From Methanosarcinales archaeon (GTDB lineage Archaea; Halobacteriota; Methanosarcinia; Methanosarcinales; Methanoperedenaceae): a stretch of DNA of 64,000 bases. Where the stretch lies: positions 1-64,000 of the forward strand of contig CAJPFJ010000010.1 of the NCBI GenBank assembly GCA_905339155.1. Reading direction: 5' to 3'. The position numbers and the translations under genes are program-made. Shown here piece after piece: positions 28,527-37,075 of this stretch. The notes below the pieces were generated by a model, which saw nothing but the letters and a program-made list of their open reading frames with translations, searched no databases and was not told where the DNA came from. The number at the start of each line of letters is the position of its first letter. The stretch's first letter is position 1.

Positions 28527-28886
28527 ATGGCATTCAAAGATGCGACGTATGATCATCTCTTGAAAAATAACGGGATTTCCATGGAAAAAATCATTGTGCA
28601 TATACAGAATGACATCATAATGATCGAGTGGAAACCCGGGAAAAAGATGAATATTTCGATGCGCAATTCCAGAGGTCAATGCGCTTGTTCACTGATGGCA
28701 GATGAGAGGAGGCAAGATTCATCCGGGAAGGCGTACCGATCGCCTGATGACCCGAATGTGCTATACGCTCTGATGGTCTACAGCGAATTCCATGACCTGG
28801 ATATCGCCATTGACACCCTGAACAGGTGCGTAGATATTGTTCCTCTATACTCCAATGATTACGTCGCGCTGGGGGCGGCAGGGTAA
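28527..28886 (+). CDS. Hypothetical protein, 119 aa, with degenerate copies nearby
   Basis: Unrecognised. It has a beta-rich N-terminal part (ISMEKIIVHIQNDIIMIEW then GKKMNISMRN) and a helical C-terminal part (VLYALMVYSEFHDLDIAIDTL). Fragments of the same N-terminal sequence occur at about 23143-23259 and 29750-29800, showing that this gene has been copied and decayed locally. No signal or membrane segment. Confidence 0.5.
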   Translation: MAFKDATYDHLLKNNGISMEKIIVHIQNDIIMIEWKPGKKMNISMRNSRGQCACSLMADERRQDSSGKAYRSPDDPNVLYALMVYSEFHDLDIAIDTLNRCVDIVPLYSNDYVALGAAG

Positions 28887-28900
28887 ATTGAAAGAAGGAA

Positions 28901-29188
28901 TCAGTCCGATGAATTGATTTCGATCTCCTCAAGAGTTTTTTCTACATCACTCTCTTCATCAAGCCTTGAAAGCACATCCATTACCCTGGCGATCGGTACA
29001 TCGATATTTTCGGATATCCTGGAGATCGAATATCCTTTCCTATGATATTCGATAATAAGCTCCTCTGTTACTCCTCTGGCGATATATTTCCTTGCAATTG
29101 CAGATATCGGAAGATATTCTTCTTTTGATTTCCGTTTGAGGTAGCTTGCGATCATATCTGGAAGTGTCACATTAATATTTGTTCCCAT
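28901..29188 (-). CDS. UPF0175-like antitoxin with helix-turn-helix
   Basis: A 95-residue protein that starts as a ribbon-helix-like segment (INVTLPDMIASYLKRKSKEEY) and continues into a helix-turn-helix (RKGYSISRISENIDVPIARVMDVL). This plan matches UPF0175-type antitoxins found beside PIN-like toxins. It directly follows the PIN-like gene with a four-base gap on the same strand. Likely binds the toxin and the operon promoter. Confidence 0.65.
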   Translation of the reverse strand: MGTNINVTLPDMIASYLKRKSKEEYLPISAIARKYIARGVTEELIIEYHRKGYSISRISENIDVPIARVMDVLSRLDEESDVEKTLEEIEINSSD

Positions 29189-29192
29189 ATTT

Positions 29193-29660
29193 TCACCAAC
29201 TCTCTATTTTTTTCAAGATTTTATCAATATCCCTCTGTCTAATATATATTTTCTTTAAAATATTCATGAATTTAACACATTGCTGTTTTGTAATTACACC
29301 TTTTCTCAATTGATATGCAGCAAACTCAGGCGTAGTGTAGCACTTTATGTCATTTTCCGATGCTGTATTTTTTAACAGTAGATCATCACTTACCAGGATG
29401 CATCCTTTTCGATGTATATGACAGGTTTTCAATAGATTAATGTCAGTTATTGAAAGCCGCCCTTTTTTATCATTGCCAAGATCAAGTTTTCCCGATCCGG
29501 TTTGAATTATCTCTATATTGGAATCATTAATGTTTATCCCGAGCTCATTTTCAATTTCAGCAGCTACATTTTTTATGGTGAATAGCTTCATTTCCCGCAA
29601 TATTTCGGGTTCCGTTCTCAAGGTATTTATTAGAAATGTGGCATTTACAATAATTCGCAT
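29193..29660 (-). CDS. PIN-like toxin (DUF3368-type)
   Basis: About 155 residues starting MRIIVNATFLINTLRTE, the typical entry of PIN-fold RNases, with a later acidic motif KGRLSITDINLLKTCHIH and CILVSDDLLLKN, which would complete the metal site. The open frame extends farther upstream to 29759, but the Met at 29660 fits the family. TTTAAATATTTA about 30 bases upstream could be the TATA box. Together with the downstream antitoxin it forms a probable type II toxin-antitoxin pair; the first Asp of the canonical PIN site is Asn here (VNATF), which occurs in DUF3368 members. Confidence 0.65.
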   Translation of the reverse strand: MRIIVNATFLINTLRTEPEILREMKLFTIKNVAAEIENELGININDSNIEIIQTGSGKLDLGNDKKGRLSITDINLLKTCHIHRKGCILVSDDLLLKNTASENDIKCYTTPEFAAYQLRKGVITKQQCVKFMNILKKIYIRQRDIDKILKKIESW

Positions 29661-29749
29661 AAATTGCTTAATTAGCATAAATACATGTAAATATTTAAAA
29701 GTATTGTATCTTTGCGTGACGAGTATTAAATCTGAATTGCTCATTTTAT

Positions 29750-30257
29750 CATAGTGCATATACAGAATGACATCATAACGATCGAACGAACCAGAGGATC
29801 CCTGATGGCAAGGAATGGAAACTAATGGCGATTAAATATTGTTTAGAGATGACATGAAAATAGATCTTGTAGCTGTGGTTGTGTCCAAACAGTCAATTTT
29901 CAATATCTCACCTGTTCGTCAGCACAATCCCTGACTCTGGACGAATGCCCAGACACCATATTCTCGCCGGTTTATTCTTCAAATATCGGGGTCTGGGGTC
30001 GTTAAACCCAGCGCAGTAAGATGAAATAAATCCATCAAATTGCCCGTTTAATCTACCCACTCGTTTAACCATCAAGTACCATTGCAGCATAAATTATGGA
30101 TTCACTGGACTCCAGCAAGCTTCGTAGCCTCAAAAGGCGAACGACAAAGCCATCCAAAAGGATCCTGGAACTGCACCATGAAGATATCGGTTTTGGAGAA
30201 TAGACCTCATCAATATTGGCAAAGCCTTATTAGGTAAGAAAGTAAGAAAGTAGTATC
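29750..30257 (+). other. Fragment-rich intergenic region
   Basis: Contains a decayed copy of the 28527 gene's N-terminal part (29750-29800, IIVHIQNDIITIE). It also holds a fragment (29925-30006) reading SSAQSLTLDECPDTIFS in one frame, nearly repeated at 31964-32046, and a 35-codon open frame at 30096-30203 (MDSLDSSKLRSLKRRTTK). None is a supportable gene. Confidence 0.5.
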
Positions 30258-30521
30258 ATGGCAACAGAAGTCGAGTTTACAAAAATGTCCACAAAAGGTC
30301 AAATAGTGATCCCTAAAAAACTCCGCGAAGGATTTGAAGAAGGGACACCCTTTGCAGTAATCCGGGACAGGGATACGATCCTTCTCAAAAAAATAAAACT
30401 CCCTGGCATTAAAGAATTTGAATTTCTTGCAGAAAAAGGAGAAAAAATAGCAAAAGAACGAGGTATCAAAGAAACAGACGTTGATGATATCGTCCATAAA
30501 CACCGCAAAGTACAGGAATAA
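30258..30521 (+). CDS. SpoVT/AbrB-family antitoxin
   Basis: An 87-residue protein with the swapped-hairpin AbrB DNA-binding domain (FTKMSTKGQIVIPKKLREGF) and a C-terminal helical toxin-binding part with EKIAKERGI. It precedes a PIN-domain gene by three bases, a standard VapBC-like arrangement in archaea. It should neutralise the toxin and repress its own promoter. Confidence 0.88.
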   Translation: MATEVEFTKMSTKGQIVIPKKLREGFEEGTPFAVIRDRDTILLKKIKLPGIKEFEFLAEKGEKIAKERGIKETDVDDIVHKHRKVQE

Positions 30522-30524
30522 AAA

Positions 30525-30935
30525 ATGGTAAAGGTAGTTGCTGATACCAATATTTACATTTCAGCTTTGTTCTGGCGCGGGAATCCATACAAGTTCATCC
30601 ATCTATGCTTTGAGGGAAAAGCCAAATTAGTGGTATCAAGTCAAATTATCAATGAGCTTGAAAGGATACTTTTAACTGATGGGAAATTTGGACTGCCGCG
30701 GGAAGATGTGGCTTTATACTCGGAAATAATCTTAAGCCATGCTGAACTTGTCTCTCCTGCATTCACTTTGAACGTCATTGTTAAGGATCCTGCAGATGAC
30801 AGAATATTAGAGTGCGCTGTTGAAGGTGAGGTAGATTATCTGGTTTCAGGCAACAAACATCTTCTTGATGTTAAGGAATTCCAGGGGATAAAAATCGTGA
30901 CTCCAAAGCAGATACTTGAGATCCTTGGAGGATGA
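30525..30935 (+). CDS. PIN-domain toxin (COG1569 type)
   Basis: A 136-residue PIN-fold ribonuclease. It opens with VVADTNIYISALFW (first catalytic Asp), has NELERIL (Glu), and ends with VKDPADDRILECAVEGEVDYLVSGNKHLL (Asp cluster). This matches the COG1569 group of putative PIN toxins. It is coupled to the AbrB-type antitoxin gene just upstream. Expected activity is cutting of specific RNAs when the antitoxin is lost. Confidence 0.88.
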   Translation: MVKVVADTNIYISALFWRGNPYKFIHLCFEGKAKLVVSSQIINELERILLTDGKFGLPREDVALYSEIILSHAELVSPAFTLNVIVKDPADDRILECAVEGEVDYLVSGNKHLLDVKEFQGIKIVTPKQILEILGG

Positions 30936-31033
30936 ACCACAAGATCGCATTAATGAGTCCCCGGCTGTTACCTTCAATAATAGTCAGCTTATAAAAAAGC
31001 CGAACGGTTCTGTGTGTATTAAAATCTCTATTA

Positions 31034-31417
31034 TTATTGAGGAGGTTCCACCAGTTCTATCAGCACCCCATTCGGGTCTTTCAAGAAGGCAAGTTTCATA
31101 CCTCCCTCCAGTTGTATTGGCTCTAAATGAAATACAACCCCCTTCTCCTTAAATTGAGTAACCGTAGCCTCAATATCATCCACGGAGAAAGTGATATGGT
31201 CATTTATCGGGATTGAACCCTCTCCGATTTTGAGTTAAACACCCTCAGAACGCTCTGGAACATTTTTGCCTCTACACTTCATGAGTTCTATTTTACTTCC
31301 ATCCTTTTCTACGAAAACTGCTGATAATCCCGCCTCTGCCATCTCTATCCTGCTGAAAATAGAAAAGCCAAGCACATCAGTATAGAATTCCACTGACTGA
31401 TCTAAGTCATTTGTCAT
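31034..31417 (-). pseudogene. VOC-superfamily (glyoxalase/dioxygenase-like) protein with in-frame stop
   Basis: Two halves of a small VOC protein lie in the same frame separated by one TAA codon at about 31235-31237. The first half reads TNDLDQSVEFYTDVLGF and ends PERSEGV. After the stop it continues LKIGEGSIPINDHITFSVDD to FLKDPNGVLIELVEPP. No base shift is needed, so a single nonsense change has inactivated it. Sequence upstream of 31417 (LQLDHIGIM) is also family-like but lacks a clear start codon. Original function unknown. Confidence 0.7.
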
Positions 31418-31653
31418 AATCCCAATATGGTCGAGTTGAAGAAATAGGGGAAGAAATAAACCCCTTTATTTCTACTGGAAAATTATATAAGTTAATCTAT
31501 TCAATACTAATAGGATAGAGCAGGCGATGGATAAGATGGTAGGTGGAGTGATATGAAGCTAATTGCCTGCTCACACTTAACAATAACCATCAAAACTAAT
31601 ATACCTATTTCGTTAAAAAATGATTATTATTATGACATACTCAGACTAAGGTT
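31418..31653. other. Intergenic, one hairpin
   Basis: No gene seen. GAGCAGGC near 31517 and GCCTGCTC near 31565 form a perfect eight-base inverted repeat about 40 bases apart; meaning unknown. Confidence 0.35.
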
Positions 31654-31875
31654 TCATAATTCGATCATCTCAGCAACTCTATTCCCGCAGAAAACACATT
31701 GAAGAAGCTTTGCATTTCCAACTGTGAAATATTGCATCATGTGACCGCATTTTTTACAAAACGTTGTGTTGCCTTTCGCTTTTATGGCATCAATTGTCTG
31801 CCTTATAGATCGCAATTTTTCATCCTGATCTTTGTCAAGATACATCAGGTCTTCATCACTGAATATTATCGGCAT
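31654..31875 (-). CDS. Small zinc-ribbon protein (paralogue B)
   Basis: A 73-residue paralogue of the protein at 25644-25865, with the same C-terminal ribbon (CKKCGHMMQYF ... LLQCVFCGN) and a slightly diverged N-terminal half (FSDEDLMYLDKDQDEKL). Here it is not linked to an AbiE pair; it lies between the VOC pseudogene and a fragment repeat. The strong conservation of both copies suggests both are functional. Confidence 0.72.
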   Translation of the reverse strand: MPIIFSDEDLMYLDKDQDEKLRSIRQTIDAIKAKGNTTFCKKCGHMMQYFTVGNAKLLQCVFCGNRVAEMIEL

Positions 31876-31939
31876 CGTATGTTATATCTATGTTATTCAT
31901 ATATTCAAGTATCGCTAACTTGAATAAATATGTATATTT

Positions 31940-32067
31940 TCAGTATTTTGTCTGTTCCTGCGCCAGCACAATCCCTGACTCTGGACGAATGTCCAGATAC
32001 CATATTCTCGCCGGTTTATTCTTCCAATATCAGGGTCTGGGGTCATCAAGACCCCGGCGCAGTAACA
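31940..32067 (+). repeat. Degenerate gene-fragment repeat (copy 2)
   Basis: About 85 bases at 31964-32046 nearly match 29925-30006, with a few changes. In one frame both encode AQSLTLDECPDTIFSPVYSS then NI and VWG, so they are remains of the same unknown coding sequence. No start or full gene is present at either place. Confidence 0.65.
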
Positions 32068-32694
32068 TCAATCTATGAACTTAAACGATTCAAAAATTTC
32101 ATTGAAATTCGGCTCAAGTTCAGCAGTGGCATTATCTCGCTTTCCAGCATCAGTGCTTATGACCCTGAAACGCAATACATACAACCTGTTTCCATGAATA
32201 ACATGTATATCCCGCTGGTATAAGTCTCCGACAGTCCTGTATTTCCTAATGATCTCCCAGGCTCTTTCTCCACCGAGTGTTGTCTCTCCCTCATAGGTAA
32301 TGCCTTCTTCTCTTTTCAATTCCTGTGAACGTGCATACGCCAGAGTGTACCCGATAGGGACTAATTGTGTATCCATACTCACCTGGACTATGGAAAGAGT
32401 GCCGTACTTTTGCAGATCAAGCCTTATGGCACCATCATCACCCGACGGCCACCAGGGATATTTGTCATTAACAAAATTTACTACACCGCCATAAGGTAAA
32501 TTCCACATCGCATCATCTTTCCATCCTGCGGGAAGCTTCATTTCAAACATGAGCGTTTTGCTGGAATAAACATCCTTTCTGATTTGATCAGTATTGGATA
32601 ATGTCTCATTACCTGCAATGCATCCGCTGAAAATAACGATTATCAGCAAAGATAAAGTCAATACAATGTTTTTCTTTTTCATAATTATAACCAT
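32068..32694 (-). CDS. Putative lipoprotein, 208 aa
   Basis: Secreted lipoprotein with a basic N-terminus, a hydrophobic signal and a lipobox FSGC near residue 25. The rest is a PsbP/MOG1-like mixed fold by pattern (FEMKLPAGWK ... IVQVSMDTQ ... WEIIRKYRT ... LYVLRFRVIST ... FNEIFESFKFI), the kind annotated as hypothetical surface protein in methanogens. It overlaps the upstream surface-protein gene by ten bases, implying one transcript. Function unknown. Confidence 0.72.
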   Translation of the reverse strand: MVIIMKKKNIVLTLSLLIIVIFSGCIAGNETLSNTDQIRKDVYSSKTLMFEMKLPAGWKDDAMWNLPYGGVVNFVNDKYPWWPSGDDGAIRLDLQKYGTLSIVQVSMDTQLVPIGYTLAYARSQELKREEGITYEGETTLGGERAWEIIRKYRTVGDLYQRDIHVIHGNRLYVLRFRVISTDAGKRDNATAELEPNFNEIFESFKFID

Positions 32695-34013
32695 TGATAA
32701 ATTAAAGTTAGAAGCTCCTGGTAGGTTATTGAATGCGCATATCCAGCTGGTACTGTTTTGCTTATCCAGTCATCTATTGCTTGTTGAATGTCAGCATACT
32801 CCACTGTGCCGGGATCATCACCAAGTCCTCTGTAATATGCAAGAATATCAGGCGCACTTGCAGGTTCAACAACCCACACCCATGTTTGTATGGCACTGCC
32901 TTTTGCATTATTGACAATTGAAGTTACGATCCATGTGCCAGGTGATGCGCTGGCGTTGACATAGTTCGCCTGGGTTACGCTGTTGTCGGTCTGAACTAAT
33001 GCATTATTGAGAGACCATATATAATTTGCATTCTGATCTGTTGTGATACCAAATGTCCTTTTTTCACCCACAGTATTTTTTACTGTGGAAGTAGTGGGGC
33101 TGAAACTGGTTATATTCGGCGCGCCAATCGATGGGGTTTGCTGTGACTCTTCAGTTGCATTTATTGTTATGACCTGGTTCTCCTCCTGTAATGAGGTTAC
33201 ATTGAAGTAGATCCCTTTTCCATATTCCCTGACAACAGATACGGTGGTTCCGGAGGTAAAACCCATTTCATCATAATAGGGCTTCTTTGATGAATCCTGA
33301 ATAATTACATGGTATAATACATCGGGTTTACTGTATGTGAAATTAAAATATGTTTTTGTAGAGTTTGATGAGTAAGTAACAACATAAGGAATAGTTGAAC
33401 TCTTCGATACTGATGTTTCATAGGTTGCGTCGTATGAGCCGCCATAATCGTCATCGCTTCCGATATAACAGCCCCCTTCCTCAACACGTACAAAAGCAGA
33501 CTCATTCGTATCAGGACTGCAATCCTTATAGTATTGAACTAAATTGTTTATGCGATCCAGATTTGTAAATATATTTGTGTCATATGATAAAACGATATCT
33601 GTAGATGTAATTACGGCATTATCATTAAAAGCCCAATGAACTTTGTTATTGAGACGAGAAAAAGATACAACTCCACCGCCAGAACCGCCGGACCTTATCG
33701 TAAAGGAAGTCTGATAATCTCTGGGAGGGAACGAATATAGATTTGTTAAATTAATGGTTAGAACTGCCAGATGATCCCAGGATGAAGTATCAAAATATAG
33801 TTTATCGAATAATACGTTATATTCGGTAGCCCAATCGTTCCCGTTCCCAAATGTGTAAACATGAGTATAATTTTTTTCCTGGGTGTCGTTTACGACGACT
33901 TTACCGGATTCCGCTCCGGCTACGGAAGTAACTAAAAATACCAATATTATTGAATACAATACCTTCTGATAATTCATAGTTGCAATTCTTTTTTTATACA
34001 TTAGTTTTTTCAC
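32685..34013 (-). CDS. Cell-surface protein with PKD/Ig-like domains
   Basis: A 442-residue secreted protein. The true start may be the Met at residue 13 (MNYQKVLYSIILVFLV), which opens a signal peptide ending near GAES. The first 270 residues form a jelly-roll-like beta domain. Then comes an Ig/PKD-like domain (ITSFSPTTSTVKNTVGEKRTF to WVWVVEPAS) and a final helical segment (VEYADIQQAIDDWISKTVP). This layout is seen in methanogen S-layer-associated proteins. The following lipoprotein is translationally coupled. Confidence 0.75.
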   Translation of the reverse strand: MKKLMYKKRIATMNYQKVLYSIILVFLVTSVAGAESGKVVVNDTQEKNYTHVYTFGNGNDWATEYNVLFDKLYFDTSSWDHLAVLTINLTNLYSFPPRDYQTSFTIRSGGSGGGVVSFSRLNNKVHWAFNDNAVITSTDIVLSYDTNIFTNLDRINNLVQYYKDCSPDTNESAFVRVEEGGCYIGSDDDYGGSYDATYETSVSKSSTIPYVVTYSSNSTKTYFNFTYSKPDVLYHVIIQDSSKKPYYDEMGFTSGTTVSVVREYGKGIYFNVTSLQEENQVITINATEESQQTPSIGAPNITSFSPTTSTVKNTVGEKRTFGITTDQNANYIWSLNNALVQTDNSVTQANYVNASASPGTWIVTSIVNNAKGSAIQTWVWVVEPASAPDILAYYRGLGDDPGTVEYADIQQAIDDWISKTVPAGYAHSITYQELLTLIYQWL

Positions 34014-34192
34014 AAAAATTCGATACTGCGGCTATGTATTTAAATTATTGCACATATAATATATAAAAGTTAAAATTAGTTTTTATCTTCAGTTTTCATC
34101 TCGTATATTAAAACCAAGATTTAATCTTAAACAACGTTGATGTGGATTGAATATCCCATTTGGCCAGACCAGATTAACGGATTTTCAAAGGG

Positions 34193-34345
34193 GTGACTCA
34201 AATAGGCAGAACGGTTCCAGGCTTTTGCATGCTGCTTGAAGGGATAATAGAAGAACTTTCAGCAGATATGATCGATGAAAAATGTGGACACAAGCCAGAA
34301 AATAGCGTTTATATGAAAGAAAAGAAATTCAGTGAAATGTTCTAA
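34193..34345 (+). CDS. Small acidic protein, about 50 aa
   Basis: GTG start with a short Gly-rich upstream site. It reads TQIGRTVPGFCMLLEGIIEE then LSADMIDEKCGHKPEN. Composition and codon use look coding, and it lies in the same direction as the next gene 30 bases later. Unrecognised family. Confidence 0.4.
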   Translation: MTQIGRTVPGFCMLLEGIIEELSADMIDEKCGHKPENSVYMKEKKFSEMF

Positions 34346-34373
34346 TGAATAGATAATAACAAACAAAGAAACC

Positions 34374-34871
34374 ATGACTAAAAACATATTTTCTTCCTAT
34401 GAAAAATCAGTTATCACGCAAGTTCTGGATGAAATTGCAGAATCTGTTTTCGATGATCTGGATAGCCTTGACGTTGAGAGCGACTGGGAGGAAGTGGAAG
34501 AAATACAACAGAAAGATGTTGATCCAGAAGAACAGGCATCCAGGATGTATGACGACGTTATAGAGTCTTATCTTGATGTTCTCAGGGAGTATCAAAATAA
34601 TTCAAGGGATGATTCAGCAACAATTCAATGCATGGGGATATTGAAAGGGATTTATAAGTTTGAAAATGAACGCATGAACGATTTATTTGATTGGGGGCAA
34701 TATGACAATCATAAAAAATTCAAACAGGTCATTGAGGAGTGGAGAAAGGGGAATACTGATCCCAAGAATCCTATAGAGATGGATAAATTTGTGATGGAAA
34801 ATTTTTCCGAATGGCATGAAGATTCATTGATTATTGAAAAATATTCTGGTGAAAACAATGTCAGCGCGTAG
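34374..34871 (+). CDS. Acidic helical hypothetical protein
   Basis: A 165-residue protein rich in Asp and Glu, almost entirely helical by pattern (for example YDDVIESYLDVLREYQNNSRD). No known domain, signal or membrane segment. Its end overlaps the start of a decayed gene (34858-35128), suggesting the two once formed an operon. Confidence 0.55.
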   Translation: MTKNIFSSYEKSVITQVLDEIAESVFDDLDSLDVESDWEEVEEIQQKDVDPEEQASRMYDDVIESYLDVLREYQNNSRDDSATIQCMGILKGIYKFENERMNDLFDWGQYDNHKKFKQVIEEWRKGNTDPKNPIEMDKFVMENFSEWHEDSLIIEKYSGENNVSA

Positions 34872-35128
34872 AATGTGGGTTTTTAGCCCGAATTCTGGAG
34901 GAAAGAAAATCCCGGATCTGGTTAGGATGTTGAAAAGCGAATCAATGACGTTGCAGAGCAGCAATTAAAAGGGAAATTTGTCCGGTTGGATCTTAGTTTT
35001 AAGGGTCAATTTTATTACATTGATGCTTTAACTATAGCAATGAAAAGTATGAGCTGGCTACTTATCCTGACGGTGAGTTCTTCGGAAAACCTGAAGATGC
35101 ATTTCTGGCTTCTGCTGCCTTTTATTGA
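34858..35128 (+). pseudogene. Small hypothetical gene with two frameshifts
   Basis: Coding signals run through three frames: MSARRMWVFSPNSGGKKIPD, then KRINDVAEQQLKGKFVRLDL with QFYYIDAL, then EKYELATYPDGEFFGKPEDA ending at TGA. Shifts near 34930 and 35036 are needed. The original product of about 85-90 residues is not recognised. Confidence 0.5.
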
Positions 35129-35188
35129 TGGATACAAATCAGGAAGATCACAATGAAAGAAAGCTGTTTGATCTTGTTAGTTTCTTGT

Positions 35189-35983
35189 TTATCTTGTGAT
35201 TTCCAATAATATTCTTTCAACTTCTTCCCCGCTAAAACCAATAATAGAGGCGACATTTAGGATCTCTTGTTTTGAAATAGAGCCAATGATCTTTTTGATC
35301 TTCCCCCCATCATAAAACTCAAGCAGGTTCGATTTGATATCCAGAATTTCAACATCGGTAAACCATAGCAAAGCGAAAATATCAGCAATGTCTTTCAATC
35401 TTTTGTGTTCTTTATCCCGACCGATTACCGAGTTTAATTTTGTGGCTAACAAAACATGGGGTTTTGGAAGCCAGAGATTTCTTCCGAATGATTTTTCTAT
35501 CGTCCTATTGGCTTTATTTCTGAAAACCATTTCAATCAGTGGTTCATCGACCGGGTTAAAATGAAAAACATCATAAAATTTTGGATGAATGATGTCAACA
35601 ACCAGGTCTATATATAAAGGAAATACGAAATGCTGTGGCGTTGTTTTCGCTTCCTCTTTGTTCAGTTCTTGTTCGGTTTCTATATGAAACTCCTTTAAGT
35701 ATCTGAATCCTACTGGCATGAAGCCAAGATCTTTCTCAATAATTTGAAGAGATTTAGCAAATGTCGACTCATGCAGATCTTTCTCGCTCCAATCCTTCTC
35801 AAAATGAAATCCAAGGTCAATGTCCCTTGACCCTATGTAATCTCTGCCTGTTGCTTTCTTAAAATTCTTATTTACATTATGGAAAACTGCCCATCCCCCT
35901 ATCAAACAAATTGGTTCTTCAAGTCTGCCTACCACTGTTTTAAGGTATTTATAAGAAATATCTATTTCATACGGTTCATACAT
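35189..35983 (-). CDS. Nucleotidyltransferase-fold protein (AbiEii/MNT-like)
   Basis: A 264-residue protein with a nucleotidyltransferase core: EEPICLIGGWAVF then YIGSRDIDLGFHF (GG and DxD motifs), and later LATKLNSVIGRDKEHKRLKDIADI, a helix common in AbiEii-like enzymes. It overlaps the upstream winged-helix gene by eight bases, so the pair resembles a type IV toxin-antitoxin module distinct from the AbiE pair at 25.9-27.4 kb. Toxicity is an inference. Confidence 0.7.
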   Translation of the reverse strand: MYEPYEIDISYKYLKTVVGRLEEPICLIGGWAVFHNVNKNFKKATGRDYIGSRDIDLGFHFEKDWSEKDLHESTFAKSLQIIEKDLGFMPVGFRYLKEFHIETEQELNKEEAKTTPQHFVFPLYIDLVVDIIHPKFYDVFHFNPVDEPLIEMVFRNKANRTIEKSFGRNLWLPKPHVLLATKLNSVIGRDKEHKRLKDIADIFALLWFTDVEILDIKSNLLEFYDGGKIKKIIGSISKQEILNVASIIGFSGEEVERILLEITR

Positions 35984-36557
35984 CTTTCATAACCTTCTTA
36001 ATAAGCAGTTCTGCAGCCTCAACACATACGCCCCCCTCAATCATCAGGTCAATGATCAACTGAGGCGTAGAAACTATTTTCAACCCATTCTTTTCAAAGG
36101 CCTTATAAAAAACATGCTCATCCGCAAGTAATAACCTCATATTTCCCTTACCTACCAGTCCTTTTTTTGTGATCATATCATGCCACTGTTTCCAGTCGTC
36201 TTCTTTTATATAAACATCTATCCTGCTTGGAAACAAATAATTCTGGATGAGATTTTCTGCCTGGTATGTGGTCAATGCATAGGGTAATTTACTGTTTTTG
36301 AGAAGCTTCAACGGCTCTTTGACCATATACTCCCTATATTTAGGTTGGATATAAAATGCCTGCCAGAAACGCAATAGGGCAGAGTAACTTAAGACTTCTG
36401 TACCTTTTATCACTCCGAGCCCTTCGAGTTTTAAGAGAAACTCACGCACCCAGGGGTATGTAGCGCCAGCCTGCCTGGCGATCTCGTATTTGCTCATATC
36501 ACCGGTTGGATTGTTTGTGAGAACTCTTAGTATTCTATCTCTTACTTTTCCGCGCAT
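35976..36557 (-). CDS. Winged-helix antitoxin-like regulator
   Basis: A 193-residue protein with an N-terminal winged helix (MSKYEIARQAGATYPWVREFLLKLEGLGVI) and a C-terminal domain with LPYALTTYQAENLIQNYLFP resembling AbiEi-type antitoxins. It is the first gene of the pair with the nucleotidyltransferase. A perfect 18-bp palindrome lies 33 bases upstream of its start and is a likely autoregulatory operator. Confidence 0.7.
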   Translation of the reverse strand: MRGKVRDRILRVLTNNPTGDMSKYEIARQAGATYPWVREFLLKLEGLGVIKGTEVLSYSALLRFWQAFYIQPKYREYMVKEPLKLLKNSKLPYALTTYQAENLIQNYLFPSRIDVYIKEDDWKQWHDMITKKGLVGKGNMRLLLADEHVFYKAFEKNGLKIVSTPQLIIDLMIEGGVCVEAAELLIKKVMKDV

Positions 36558-36589
36558 GATTGTGAATGTAACTTTATGTGTTTATATAT

Positions 36590-36607
36590 ATTAACTATAT
36601 AGTTAAT
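36590..36607. promoter_or_regulatory. 18-bp palindrome upstream of toxin-antitoxin-like operon
   Basis: ATTAACTATATAGTTAAT is a perfect palindrome just upstream of the winged-helix gene transcribed leftward. It overlaps TATA-like sequence (TTAACTATATAG), so a protein bound here would block transcription start. Confidence 0.6.
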
Positions 36608-37075
36608 TGAGGTTACTTATATACTTTACATTCATAAATCATGTAATTCAACAACTTTTTCACAGTCGCCATAAAACCAATCCCTTCCATCCCCATCACC
36701 AGTTGTATCACATTCCCGTCTTTCCCGCACCATCAACTGCTGCCAATTAAGACCATGGCGAGTAAATCTCCGTTACTCTAGCCAATTCAGCATGCTCCCA
36801 TATAAAGAAACAACTTGCAGCTGAAAGAAACATGCCACCGATACCGGCGACTGTCCGAGCACCCGGCGCAGGACTGTCGCCAGGACAGCAGCGACAATGA
36901 CCGCAAGGCAGCAGCCGTGCCTGAGTGAACGCAGCGAAGCGGAGTGAGCGAAGGATGCGGTGATTGGAGCGTACGGACAACAAGGCAACCATGAATCACA
37001 GCTATCAATGCTATTTCCAGGAGAAAAAACACATCGCAAAAAGAGTGATGTGATTTATCCGACCTCAAAAAAAAA
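36608..37075. other. Intergenic region with GC-rich, hairpin-prone part
   Basis: No supported gene. On the minus strand 36632-36733 is open for 33 residues (MVRERRECDTTGDGDGRDWF), possibly a remnant. From about 36840 to 37000 the DNA becomes GC-rich with self-complementary pieces such as TGTCGC/GCGACA and CTGTC/GACAG. The long open frames that cross it in several phases do not resemble proteins. Confidence 0.4.

Noticed and set aside
28348-28533. 61-codon minus-strand frame
   Set aside because: No ribosome-binding site and it overlaps the start of the 119-aa gene; at most a remnant.
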